From: Paraburkholderia kururiensis JCM 10599 = LMG 19447
GTDB taxonomy: Bacteria; Pseudomonadota; Gammaproteobacteria; Burkholderiales; Burkholderiaceae
Reading direction: 5' to 3'
Assembly (NCBI RefSeq): GCF_003986935.1
Contig: NZ_RJZE01000012.1
Location: 62,001 to 126,000, forward strand
Length of the DNA: 64,000 bases
The notes beneath the pieces are model-generated. The model made no database searches. It had not been told where the DNA came from and saw nothing but the letters and a program-made list of their open reading frames with translations. Below are positions 1-8,485 of the stretch, piece after piece. Numbering within the stretch: the stretch's first letter is position 1; each line of letters begins with the position of its first letter. The translations under genes and the position numbers were made by a program.

Positions 1-624
1 CCGTGCTTCACGGCGCTCGGGCTGCATTGGTTCGTGGGGGGTGAAAAGCTGCGCCGCACGCAGTGGACGGGCATCGGCGTGGCATTCGCAGGCATGGCTC
101 TCGCCTTCGCCGACGGCTTCGCGCGCCACGCGCCCGCCGGCGCCGCGGACAGCACGCATTCGATGCTGGCCGGCGTGGCCGGGGACGCGCTCGGCGTGCT
201 CGCCGGCATCGCCTGGGCCGCTACGACAGTGGTGGTTCGTGCAACGAAGCTCGCGCATACGAGCGCGAGCAAGACGCTCTTCTATCAGCTCGCGGTATCG
301 GCAGTGGTGTTGCTCGGACTGGCGGCCGGCGTCGGCCAGGCGCGCTTCGAGGCCATCGCATCGATCACGCCCCTCACGCTCGCGAGCCTCGCGTATCAGG
401 CGGTGATCGTGGCCTTCGTGAGCTATCTGCTCTGGTTCTGGCTGCTCACGCGCTATATGGCGTCGCGGCTTTCCGTGTTCTCGTTTCTCACGCCACTTTT
501 CGGCGTGACCTTCGGCGTGCTGCTGCTCGGCGAATCGTTCAGTTCGCGCTTTCTCGTGGCCGCGGCCATGGTGCTCGCGGGCATCGCGCTGGTCAACGCG
601 CCGGCTCGCCGCGAGGCGTCCTAG
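1..624 (+). CDS. EamA/DMT-family membrane transporter, C-terminal part (5' end outside window)
   Basis: The reading frame is open from base 1 and ends in TAG at 622-624, so only about 207 C-terminal residues are present. What remains is alternating hydrophobic segments typical of the second half of a ten-helix drug/metabolite (EamA) transporter. These include an Ala/Gly-rich helix after the charged GEKLRR loop and the closing segment LTPLFGVTFGVLLLGE, a hallmark of the second EamA repeat. It is an inner-membrane exporter of unknown substrate. Its 3' end overlaps the convergent rsmA gene by 32 bases. Family assignment is firm; substrate cannot be given. Confidence 0.85.
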   Translation, partial: PCFTALGLHWFVGGEKLRRTQWTGIGVAFAGMALAFADGFARHAPAGAADSTHSMLAGVAGDALGVLAGIAWAATTVVVRATKLAHTSASKTLFYQLAVSAVVLLGLAAGVGQARFEAIASITPLTLASLAYQAVIVAFVSYLLWFWLLTRYMASRLSVFSFLTPLFGVTFGVLLLGESFSSRFLVAAAMVLAGIALVNAPARREAS

Positions 625-1438
625 CCGCGCCGCTCACTGCCTGCGCAACGCGCACGTATTCCTCCACCGGCACGTCTTCGGCGCGCCGCGCAAGATCGAA
701 CCCCAGCGCGTCGAAATCCACGCGGTCGCGGAATGCGCCCAGCGTATTGCGCAGCATCTTGCGCCGCTGCGAGAACGCGGCGGTCACCACTTCGCCCAGC
801 ACGCGGTCATCGACGTCCGGCAGTTCGTGCGGCGCGTACGGAATCATGCGCACGATCGCGGAATCCACCTTCGGCGGCGGCTGGAACGATTCGGGCGGCA
901 CGTCCAGCATCTTTTCGATCGCGTAGCGGTACTGCAGCATCACGCTGAGCCGGCTGAACGCCTTGCTGCCGGGCTGCGCGACCATCCGCTCCACCACCTC
1001 GTTCTGCAGCATGAAGTGCTGGTCGATCACGCAATGCGCGAACGTGGTGAGGTGAAACAGCAGCGGACTCGAAATGTTGTACGGCAGGTTACCGACGATG
1101 CGTAGCGTCGGCTTGTCGCCCGGCGCTGCAAGCGAGCCGAAGTCGAATTCGAGCGCGTCGCCCGCATGCAGCGCGAGCCGGTCGCCGAACTTCTTTTTCA
1201 GGCGGTCGATCAGATCGCGGTCCAGTTCGACCGCATGCAGCGGCTGCTCCGGCGTGGCCACGCACTCGACGAGCGGCTCCGTGAGCGCGCCCAGCCCTGG
1301 CCCGATTTCCACCATGCGCTCGCCGCGTTGCGGGCGAATCAATCGGACGATGGCGTCGATCACGCCCATGTCGACCAGAAAGTTCTGCCCGAAACGCTTG
1401 CGCGCGAAATGGCCCTGGTGCTGTCGGCTGGTGGACAT
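593..1438 (-). CDS. rsmA: 16S rRNA (adenine(1518)-N(6)/adenine(1519)-N(6))-dimethyltransferase
   Basis: RsmA (KsgA) dimethylates two adjacent adenines in the 3'-terminal helix of 16S rRNA late in 30S maturation, using S-adenosylmethionine. The 281-residue product has the family signature RKRFGQNFL at residues 13-21, the SAM-binding loop VEIGPGLGALT near 43-53, and the catalytic NLPY motif at 117-120. It is the last gene of the minus-strand run lptD-surA-pdxA-rsmA, the same order as in E. coli. Start ATG at 1438 gives a normal N-terminus, although no strong Shine-Dalgarno sequence is visible. Length matches the family. Confidence 0.97.
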   Translation of the reverse strand: MSTSRQHQGHFARKRFGQNFLVDMGVIDAIVRLIRPQRGERMVEIGPGLGALTEPLVECVATPEQPLHAVELDRDLIDRLKKKFGDRLALHAGDALEFDFGSLAAPGDKPTLRIVGNLPYNISSPLLFHLTTFAHCVIDQHFMLQNEVVERMVAQPGSKAFSRLSVMLQYRYAIEKMLDVPPESFQPPPKVDSAIVRMIPYAPHELPDVDDRVLGEVVTAAFSQRRKMLRNTLGAFRDRVDFDALGFDLARRAEDVPVEEYVRVAQAVSGAARTPRGEPAR

Positions 1439-1497
1439 CGATGGAGAAACCGGAAAAGAGTGAAAGCGAAGCGCCGTTACCCGTTACGTATCAGGTA

Positions 1498-2523
1498 TCA
1501 GGCCGCGCGACGGTGCCGCGCCATGGAAACCGCGGCGTCCACCGCGGCGATCATGCTGCCCGCGTCCGCGCGGCCCGTGCCGGCCAGATCGAGTGCGGTG
1601 CCGTGATCGACGGAGGTCCGCACGATCGGCAAGCCGAGCGTGACGTTGATGCCCTCGCCGAAGGTCGCGTACTTGAGCACCGGCAAGCCCTGGTCGTGGA
1701 ACATGGCGAGCACGCAGTCGGCGTCCTTCAGGTAACGCGGCTGGAACAGCGTGTCGGCAGGGTACGGGCCGCGGGCGTCGATACCCTCGGCGCACGCGGC
1801 ATTCAGCGCCGGGGAGATCACGTCGATTTCCTCGCGCCCCAGGTAGCCGTTCTCGCCCGCGTGCGGGTTGAGTCCCGTCACGAGAATGCGCGGCAGCGGC
1901 ACGCCGAAATGACGGCGCAAGTCGCTGTTGACGATACGCAGCGTCTCGACCAGACCTTCGACGGTGAGCGCGGCGGAGACGTCCTTGAGCGGCAGATGCG
2001 TGGTGGCGAGCGCCACGCGCAGCGGCCGCTGGCCCGTGCCCGCGAGCATCATGACCACGCGCGGCGTGTGAGTGCGCTCGGCGAGATATTCGGTGTGGCC
2101 GGTGAATGGCACACCGGCGTCGTTGATCGTGCTTTTTTGCAGCGGCGCCGTGACGATGGCGTCGAACGTGCCGGCCATCGCGCCGTCGATCGCGGTATCG
2201 AGCAGCGTCAGCACGTAGCGGCCGTTGGCGGCATCGAGCTTGCCCGCCTCGGACGGCGCCACGAGCGGCACGTGCTGCACGCGAACCCGCCCGCTTGCCA
2301 CGAGCGACGCCCAGTCCACGCCCACGGCTCGCGCGCGCTGCGCCAGCAACTGCGCGTCGCCGATCACCACGAACTGCGCGTCCGGCCAGTGCGCCGCCGC
2401 GCCCGCGAGTGCCGCCGCCGTCAGCTCGGGGCCGACGCCGGCAGGCTCGCCGGTCGTGATGGCGATTTGCAGCGGCGCTTGCGCAGCGCCGGCTGCAGGC
2501 GAGGAAGTGGAGGCGGCGGTCAT
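1498..2523 (-). CDS. pdxA: 4-hydroxythreonine-4-phosphate dehydrogenase
   Basis: PdxA oxidises 4-phosphohydroxy-L-threonine in the DXP-dependent pyridoxal-5'-phosphate pathway. The 341-residue protein shows GEPAGVGPE near residue 25, a metal-ligand region FTGHTEYLAE, the conserved MFHDQGLPVLKY stretch and the closing TSVDHGTALDLAG motif. About 17 small, Ala-rich residues precede the usual start of homology, so translation may begin slightly differently than drawn. It sits 29 bases downstream of surA and 59 bases upstream of rsmA, consistent with one envelope/housekeeping operon. Confidence 0.96.
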   Translation of the reverse strand: MTAASTSSPAAGAAQAPLQIAITTGEPAGVGPELTAAALAGAAAHWPDAQFVVIGDAQLLAQRARAVGVDWASLVASGRVRVQHVPLVAPSEAGKLDAANGRYVLTLLDTAIDGAMAGTFDAIVTAPLQKSTINDAGVPFTGHTEYLAERTHTPRVVMMLAGTGQRPLRVALATTHLPLKDVSAALTVEGLVETLRIVNSDLRRHFGVPLPRILVTGLNPHAGENGYLGREEIDVISPALNAACAEGIDARGPYPADTLFQPRYLKDADCVLAMFHDQGLPVLKYATFGEGINVTLGLPIVRTSVDHGTALDLAGTGRADAGSMIAAVDAAVSMARHRRAA

Positions 2524-2552
2524 GGCGTGGAGTGGACGACGGAAGTGACCGT

Positions 2553-3911
2553 CTATTGTAGGGACGGCGTGCCGACCTTGTAGTCCACGTAGGCGCTGTC
2601 GCGCAACTGGCGCAGCCAGTCGGCGTAGGCCTGCTCCGCCTTGCGCTGGCCGATGGCCTGGCGCGCGAGGTCGATCTGCTGCGCAACCGAGCCCTGCGCT
2701 TCACGGCGGCCCAGCACCTGGATCAGGTGGTAGCCGTACTCCGTGCGCACCGGCTCGCTCACCTGGCCATCCTGCAGCGAGTTCATGGCGCGCTCAAATT
2801 CAGGCACCGTCTCGCCCGGGCTGATCCAGCCCAGATCGCCGCCCTGCGAAGAAGAGCCGTCTTGCGAGTAGGTGCGCGCGAACTTGGCGAAATCGCCGCC
2901 CGCCAGCACCTCACGGCGAATATCGAGCAGCTTCTGGCGCGCCTGCGGTTCCGACATGCCGTCGCCCACGCGCAGCAGGATGTGGCGCACGTGGGTCTGC
3001 GTGAGATGCGAGGCGTCCGCCGAAGGCGCGCCCTGGCCCGAGCGGCGCTCCATCAGACGCACGATTTCGAAACCGTCACCCGTGCGGATCACCGACGGAT
3101 TCACCTGGCCCGGACGCAGCGTGGAAGCCGCCGTCACGAATTCGGCCGGCAGCTTCGAGGTGGGCTGAAAGCCCATGTCGCCGCCCTTGCCGGCATCGCT
3201 TGCCTGCGAATCGGACTTCGCGAGCTTTTCGAAACTGGCACCGCCCAGCGCCTGTTGCAGCAGCGCCTGCGCCTTCTGCTGCGCGGCTTCGATCTCGGTT
3301 TGCGGCGCGTTCTGCGGTGCCTTGAGCAGGATGTGCTCGAAGCGCAGATCGCTCGTGAGACCGGCGTTCGGCCCGCGCTGGCTCGCGATGTAGTTCGCGA
3401 CCTCGCCGTCCGAAACGGTGATCTTGCTGTCCACTTCCTTCTCGCGCAGCTTCGAGAGCGTGAGTTCGGTGCGGGCGTCGTTCGTGAACGTGCTCCAGTT
3501 CACGCCTTCGGCCTCGATCCGCGCGCGGTACGTGGCGAGATCCATGTTGTTGGCCTGGGCGAGGCGTGCGAGCGTGCGCTGCACGGTGGCGTCGTCGATC
3601 ACGATGCCGTCTTCCTTCGCCTTCTGCAGCTGGATGCGTTCGAGCACCATCTGGTTGAGCACCTGGAGGCGCAGCTGGTCCGTGGGCGGCACGGGCGCGC
3701 CCTGCTGCGTGAGACGCCGCGCGACGAGACCCGCCCGTTCGTCGAGCTCGCGCTGCGTGATGACCCCGTCGTTGACCACTGCCGCAATCGTATCGGCCAC
3801 CTGGCCGCTGCTCGCGGCGCTCAGTGCCTGGGCACTCGCCGGCGTGGCCGGCAGGAAATACGCCGCAGCGGCGAAAGTTGCAGCCCATGCTGCGAGGCGA
3901 AGCTTTTTCAT
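2553..3911 (-). CDS. surA: Periplasmic peptidyl-prolyl isomerase/chaperone SurA
   Basis: SurA escorts outer-membrane proteins such as LptD through the periplasm. The start chosen at 3911 gives 452 residues beginning MKKLRLAAW followed by a hydrophobic core and an A-S-A-Q-A signal-peptidase site; an upstream in-frame ATG at 4013 would bury the signal peptide. After the N-terminal chaperone domain come two parvulin domains. One starts around LRFEHILLKAP and contains GDMGF; the second starts around HVRHILLRVGD with GGDLGWISPGE. It lies directly downstream of lptD, its best-known client. Confidence 0.96.
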   Translation of the reverse strand: MKKLRLAAWAATFAAAAYFLPATPASAQALSAASSGQVADTIAAVVNDGVITQRELDERAGLVARRLTQQGAPVPPTDQLRLQVLNQMVLERIQLQKAKEDGIVIDDATVQRTLARLAQANNMDLATYRARIEAEGVNWSTFTNDARTELTLSKLREKEVDSKITVSDGEVANYIASQRGPNAGLTSDLRFEHILLKAPQNAPQTEIEAAQQKAQALLQQALGGASFEKLAKSDSQASDAGKGGDMGFQPTSKLPAEFVTAASTLRPGQVNPSVIRTGDGFEIVRLMERRSGQGAPSADASHLTQTHVRHILLRVGDGMSEPQARQKLLDIRREVLAGGDFAKFARTYSQDGSSSQGGDLGWISPGETVPEFERAMNSLQDGQVSEPVRTEYGYHLIQVLGRREAQGSVAQQIDLARQAIGQRKAEQAYADWLRQLRDSAYVDYKVGTPSLQ

Positions 3912-4016
3912 GATTCCCACAGATACTCCAAAGATGGCGGGCCGCTTCGCCCGTCTACTCGCGTTCGATGACGCATTGCCCACGCATTGTCGTGCCTGCT
4001 GCGCCGCAGTCATGTG

Positions 4017-6389
4017 TCATTCGTAGTTGGTGAAACGTGAATCGGGCGGCGGAGCCGGCGGCAGCGGCGTGTAACCGGCCACGCCCGCGCGGAACGCTGC
4101 AACGAGGCCGTTGTCGACGTTCGACAGCCCCTTGAGCGTGAGCTGCGCCAGAAAGCGCGTGCCGGTGGTCTGGCTGCCCGTGGTGTTCACGCCGTTCGCG
4201 TAGCGCTGGATACCCACGCCGAGTACCCAGCAGTCCGCGTCGTACTGCATGCCGACGAGGCCGTCCACGATCCGGTGCCCGCCCAGGTCGTAATTGAAGC
4301 GGGCCACACCGTACACACGGTGCGAGAGCGGCCATTGCCCCGAAATCAGAATCTGGTTGATCGGCTCGTTGGTGAGCGTCGTGTTCTGGCGCGTGTAGCG
4401 ATAGGCGACGTTCACGACACGCGAGGTGCCCGGACTGAAGCCGAAACCCACGCTCGCCTTCGTCAGCTGATTGTTGTCGGCATTATATTGGAACGCCGTT
4501 TCCGAAGCGAAACCGGCCCCCAGCTTGAGCGCCGCGCCGAGAATCAGGTCCGAATGCGTCGTGGCTTCCGACGTGGTCTGCCCCGGCAGCAACGTGACGC
4601 GCTGGTCGCGGAAGTAGTACTGCTGCGCGATCACGAAGCGCGCGCGCTCGTCGCCCGTGGCCGGGTTGAGAAAGCGCGTGGTGAGCGCGGCGGTGATGCG
4701 GTTCGCGTCGGCGATGCGGTCGTTGCCGACGAACGTGTTCGGCGTGAAGATTTCCGCGAGCCCGAAGTCCGATTCGGCGGTGTCGAAGAGCGGCGCGAAA
4801 GTCTGGTTGTGATACGGCGTGTAGACGTAATAGAGCCGCGGCTCCAGCGTCTGGATGTAGTCCTCGCCGAACACGCGCACCGAGCGGTCGAAGATCAGCC
4901 CGCTGTCGAAGCTGAACGTAGGCACCTGCTCGGTGAAGTCCTTCGGCTGTCCCGCCGGCGAACCCGTACCGATATTGCTCAGGTTGTACGACGCAAAGTG
5001 CCACTGCACCTTCGGCGTGACGAAGTACCCAGGCCCCACGACCGAGTACGACACGTACGGGTTGAAGACGATACGGTCGCCCTGGGTCGCATCCTGCGTC
5101 GTGATGCGAAAGCGCGAGTAGTCGGCTTCCGCACCGAAGTCGAAGCCGCCCACGTTGTACTTCGCGTACTTCACGTTGAGCTCGGGCTCGCGGCCGTACG
5201 GCGGCGCCGAAGGCGCGAGCGTCTGCCAGTGCTGCCAGCGCGCGAGCACCGACCACGGCCCGTTGTTGTACGTGAGCCCCGCTTCCTGCTGATACGTGGT
5301 CTGCAGCCCGTTGATGAACTGCGTGGACGTGGACGACAGGTCTTCCGGATACGTGTTGTCCGAGACCTTGTTGTAGTACACGTAGCCGCCGAACCCGCCG
5401 CCGAAATTCTGGTTGTGCTGGATGTACAGCGCGTAGCGGTTGGTCTTCGTGATCGCGTCGTTCGGCAGGAATTCGCCTGTGATCTGGCCGGTATAGTTGG
5501 GCGACAGATAACGGTAGTTGACCTGCGTGAGCACGCCGCGCTTCGAGATGATGCGCGGGGTGATCGTGGCATCGCGGTTCGGCGCGATGTTGAAGTAGTA
5601 CGGCACCGAAAGCTCGAAACCGTTGTTCGAGCTGAGCGAGAACGTGGGAGGCAACAGGCCGCTGCGCCGGTCGCCGGAAAGCGGGAACGACAGCCACGGG
5701 CTCGCAAAGATGGGCACGCCCTGGAAGAACAGCACGCCGTTGTGGGCTACGCCTTCGTCGGCGCCGGTATCGAAGTCGAATTCGGTGCCCTTGATGTACC
5801 AGGCCGGGTCCGACTCGCAGCGGCACGCCGTGTACGTACCCTTCGTGAACACCGATCGCTCGTTGTCGATCAGCTCCACGCGTTCCGCGCTGCCCGAGCC
5901 GCCCGTCAACGTGAAGTGGTACTTCGGCGCGGTCATGAAGCCTTCGCTCGACTCCACCTTGAGGTGCGCCTCGGGGCCGACGAACGTGTTGCCGTTCTGG
6001 GTGATGCGGACCTGGCCGTAAGCGTCGGCCATGTCGGTGTCTTCGTCGTAGTGGAGCGCGTCGGCCTTGACGATGGCCGTGTTGTGACGCACTTCGGCCG
6101 AACCCTTCGCGGCGATGTCCTGGTTGGCCGTGCCCGTCGTGCTGTCGCCCAGCACGAAGGTGGCCGGACGCTGGCCGGATGCCACCGGATGCTCTTCGAG
6201 CTGGGGCGCGAGACGCAGGCTCCACGGGCCGTCGAGCGGCTGCGGCTGCGCGGCATCCCCGGCGAGCTGGGCGTGCGCGAACGCGGGCACGAAGCCCGGC
6301 ACGGCCACGAGCGCCGCGATGAGCCGCCTTTTGCCCGGCGCGCAGTCGTCACTGGAAGAGTTCGTCTGGAAAAACTGTCTGGGCGGCAT
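4017..6389 (-). CDS. lptD: LPS-assembly protein LptD (outer-membrane beta-barrel)
   Basis: LptD, with LptE, inserts lipopolysaccharide into the outer leaflet. Start ATG at 6389 gives 790 residues: a short polar lead, a signal peptide (IAALVAVPGF ... AFAHA), an LptA-like jellyroll region (roughly residues 80-200) and a long beta-barrel rich in alternating Tyr/Arg strands. After the signal peptide I see only three cysteines: two in ACRCES and one in DADCWVLG near the C-terminus. In E. coli four cysteines form two disulfides, so the pattern here is simplified. First gene of the lptD-surA-pdxA-rsmA operon; the ORF extends upstream but lacks a signal peptide there. Confidence 0.95.
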   Translation of the reverse strand: MPPRQFFQTNSSSDDCAPGKRRLIAALVAVPGFVPAFAHAQLAGDAAQPQPLDGPWSLRLAPQLEEHPVASGQRPATFVLGDSTTGTANQDIAAKGSAEVRHNTAIVKADALHYDEDTDMADAYGQVRITQNGNTFVGPEAHLKVESSEGFMTAPKYHFTLTGGSGSAERVELIDNERSVFTKGTYTACRCESDPAWYIKGTEFDFDTGADEGVAHNGVLFFQGVPIFASPWLSFPLSGDRRSGLLPPTFSLSSNNGFELSVPYYFNIAPNRDATITPRIISKRGVLTQVNYRYLSPNYTGQITGEFLPNDAITKTNRYALYIQHNQNFGGGFGGYVYYNKVSDNTYPEDLSSTSTQFINGLQTTYQQEAGLTYNNGPWSVLARWQHWQTLAPSAPPYGREPELNVKYAKYNVGGFDFGAEADYSRFRITTQDATQGDRIVFNPYVSYSVVGPGYFVTPKVQWHFASYNLSNIGTGSPAGQPKDFTEQVPTFSFDSGLIFDRSVRVFGEDYIQTLEPRLYYVYTPYHNQTFAPLFDTAESDFGLAEIFTPNTFVGNDRIADANRITAALTTRFLNPATGDERARFVIAQQYYFRDQRVTLLPGQTTSEATTHSDLILGAALKLGAGFASETAFQYNADNNQLTKASVGFGFSPGTSRVVNVAYRYTRQNTTLTNEPINQILISGQWPLSHRVYGVARFNYDLGGHRIVDGLVGMQYDADCWVLGVGIQRYANGVNTTGSQTTGTRFLAQLTLKGLSNVDNGLVAAFRAGVAGYTPLPPAPPPDSRFTNYE

Positions 6390-6490
6390 GTAAGGTTTTG
6401 GCGGATCGGCCCGGCCGCGCGCCCTTCGGATCACGATCAGCCGCCTCGCGCAATCGAACCGTCGAACCGTGACAGTTGGAGTGCACAACC

Positions 6491-6518
6491 ATTAACAATT
6501 CATCGGGCAATCGCTCAA
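6491..6518 (-). promoter_or_regulatory. Candidate sigma70-type promoter for lptD operon
   Basis: On the minus strand a -35-like TTGAGC (6518-6513) is followed after 16 bases by a -10-like GTTAAT (6496-6491), about 100 bases before the lptD ATG. Both hexamers match consensus at four positions. I saw no E. coli-type sigma-E motif (GGAACTT with TCTGA) in this interval. Weak inference only. Confidence 0.3.
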
Positions 6519-6648
6519 TCGCACGGCGATGAAGGCATGAAGCGGGCGGGCGAACCGTTTGTTCGGGGCTTTGGCGCGAGTCGCGTCAAAAAAGTCGTGG
6601 GGTATTATATGGCAATACGTTGTCCCCTCCCGTTTTCGCCCGGTTTTC

Positions 6649-7737
6649 ATGACGCTCGACGCCGCCCTCCGCCATTCCAGCGCCCCCGATCCTCGACTCG
6701 ATCTCCTCACCGCCTGGCTTGGCGGCCTCGCCTCGCGCCACGGGCTCGATCTGGCCACACTCGCGCCGGCTTCGTCCGATGCCAGCTTTCGCCGCTACTT
6801 CCGGCTTGCCGCCGGCACCCTGCCCGGCGGAACCGCGATTGCCGTGGACGCCCCGCCGCCCGAAAAATGCCGCGAGTTCGCCCAGGTGGCGCACCTGCTG
6901 GCCGATGCCGGCGTGCACGTGCCGACCGTGCTGGAAGTGAACTTCGACGCGGGCTTCATGCTCGTCACCGACCTGGGCACCGATTCGTATCTGAATGCAC
7001 TCAAGGGCGCGGCGCCCGATGGCACGGCGTCCCCGACAGAAGCCAGCCGCCCCGCGCCGCGCGAACTGATGCGCGACGCGCTCGACACGCTGATCCGCTG
7101 GCAACTCGCGTCGCGTCCCGACGTACTGCCGCCGTTCGACGAAGCGTTCCTGCGCCGCGAGATGGAGTTGATGCCCGAGTGGTACATCGGCCGCCATTTG
7201 GGCCACACCGTGGATGAGGCGACGCGCGGCGTGCTGGACCGCACCTTCGCGCTGCTCGTGGCGAGCGCGCGTTCGCAGCCTCAGGTGTTCATGCTGCGGG
7301 ACTTCATGCCGCGCAATCTGATGATCGCCACGCCGAACCCCGGCGTGCTCGACTTCCAGGACGCGGTGTACGGGCCGATCACCTACGACGTCGTCTCGCT
7401 GCTGCGTGACGCGTTCCTGTCGTGGGACGAGGCCTTCGAACTCGACTGCTTCGCCTGGTACTGGGAGCGCGCGAAGAAGGCGGGCTTGCCCGTCGACGCG
7501 GACTTCGGCGAGTTCTACCGCCAGCTCGAATGGATGGGCCTGCAGCGCCACATCAAGGTGCTGGGCCTTTTCTGCCGCATCAACTATCGCGACGGCAAGC
7601 CGCATTACCTGGCCGACCTGCCGCGCTTCGTGAACTACGCGCGCAAGGTGACGCAGCGCTACGCGCCGCTCGCGCCGTTCGCGAAGCTGCTCGATTCGCT
7701 CGAAGGACGCGGCGCCGAAGTCGGCTACACGTTCTGA
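6649..7737 (+). CDS. amgK: Aminoglycoside-phosphotransferase-fold sugar kinase, AmgK-like (MurNAc/GlcNAc anomeric kinase)
   Basis: A 362-residue APH-fold kinase immediately upstream of a MurU-type nucleotidyltransferase. This is the arrangement of the AmgK-MurU cell-wall recycling bypass known from Pseudomonas, in which N-acetylmuramate is phosphorylated at C1. The start at 6649 (MTLDAALRH) is preferred over an in-frame ATG 90 bases upstream. The fold is shown by DASFRRYFRL near the N-terminus, the catalytic-loop stretch LRDFMPRN (Asp and Asn spaced as in the family) and the metal-binding GVLDFQDAVYGP. The usual His before Arg-Asp is Leu here. Divergent from lptD with a 259-base shared control region. 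Confidence 0.85.
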   Translation: MTLDAALRHSSAPDPRLDLLTAWLGGLASRHGLDLATLAPASSDASFRRYFRLAAGTLPGGTAIAVDAPPPEKCREFAQVAHLLADAGVHVPTVLEVNFDAGFMLVTDLGTDSYLNALKGAAPDGTASPTEASRPAPRELMRDALDTLIRWQLASRPDVLPPFDEAFLRREMELMPEWYIGRHLGHTVDEATRGVLDRTFALLVASARSQPQVFMLRDFMPRNLMIATPNPGVLDFQDAVYGPITYDVVSLLRDAFLSWDEAFELDCFAWYWERAKKAGLPVDADFGEFYRQLEWMGLQRHIKVLGLFCRINYRDGKPHYLADLPRFVNYARKVTQRYAPLAPFAKLLDSLEGRGAEVGYTF

Positions 7738-7753
7738 CCGATCGCTCCGACCC

Positions 7754-8485
7754 ATGACGCAACCGCTCTTCAACCGCAAGGCGATGATCTTCGCCGCCGG
7801 CCGCGGCGAACGCATGCGCCCGCTCACCGACACCTGCCCGAAGCCGCTCTTGCCCGCAGGCGGCAAGGCGCTGATCGAATGGCAGATCGAAAGGCTCGCG
7901 CAGGCCGGCTTTACGACCATCGTCGTCAATCATGCGTGGCTGGGTGCGCAGATCGAAGCGCGGCTCGGTGACGGCTCGCGTTGGGGTGTCGCGCTGCGCT
8001 ATTCGGCGGAGCGCGAGGCCTTGGAAACCGCGGGGGGCATCGCGCAGGCGCTGCCGCTGCTCGAAGACGCCGGTACGCCCGAAATCTTTCTGGCCGTGAG
8101 CGGCGACGTCTACAGCGACTTCGACTACGCGCACCTCGCGCGGCACGCCGAACGGCTCGCCGCGCAGCCCGAGCCCGGCATGCATCTCGTCATGGTGCCG
8201 AACCCGCCGTTTCATCCGTCCGGCGATTTCGCGCTGGACGATCACGTCTGCGGCACGCTCTCGCTTGAAGGCGCGCCGCGCTACACGTTCGGCAATATCG
8301 GCCTGTACGACACGCGCATGTTCCACGGACTGCCGCGTGGCACGCGCTGTGCGCTCAAACCGTACTATCGCGAATCGATTGCGCGCGGGCTCGTGACGGG
8401 CGAGCTTTACGAAGGCGCCTGGGAAAACGTGGGCACGCCCGCGCAACTGGCCGATCTGGACGCGCGGCTCAAGCGCGCCCAGTAG
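7754..8485 (+). CDS. murU: N-acetylmuramate-1-phosphate uridylyltransferase MurU
   Basis: MurU converts MurNAc-1-phosphate and UTP to UDP-MurNAc, returning recycled peptidoglycan sugar to precursor synthesis. The 243-residue protein has the nucleotidyltransferase signature AGRGERMRPLTD near residue 14 followed by PKPLLPAGGK, and the later NIGLYD and EGAWENVGTP elements of the sugar-nucleotide family. It starts 16 bases after the kinase stop, so the two are almost certainly co-transcribed. Its last 17 bases overlap the convergent ABC transporter gene. A general nucleotidyltransferase role is certain; the MurU assignment rests on neighbour and similarity of motif pattern. Confidence 0.85.
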   Translation: MTQPLFNRKAMIFAAGRGERMRPLTDTCPKPLLPAGGKALIEWQIERLAQAGFTTIVVNHAWLGAQIEARLGDGSRWGVALRYSAEREALETAGGIAQALPLLEDAGTPEIFLAVSGDVYSDFDYAHLARHAERLAAQPEPGMHLVMVPNPPFHPSGDFALDDHVCGTLSLEGAPRYTFGNIGLYDTRMFHGLPRGTRCALKPYYRESIARGLVTGELYEGAWENVGTPAQLADLDARLKRAQ

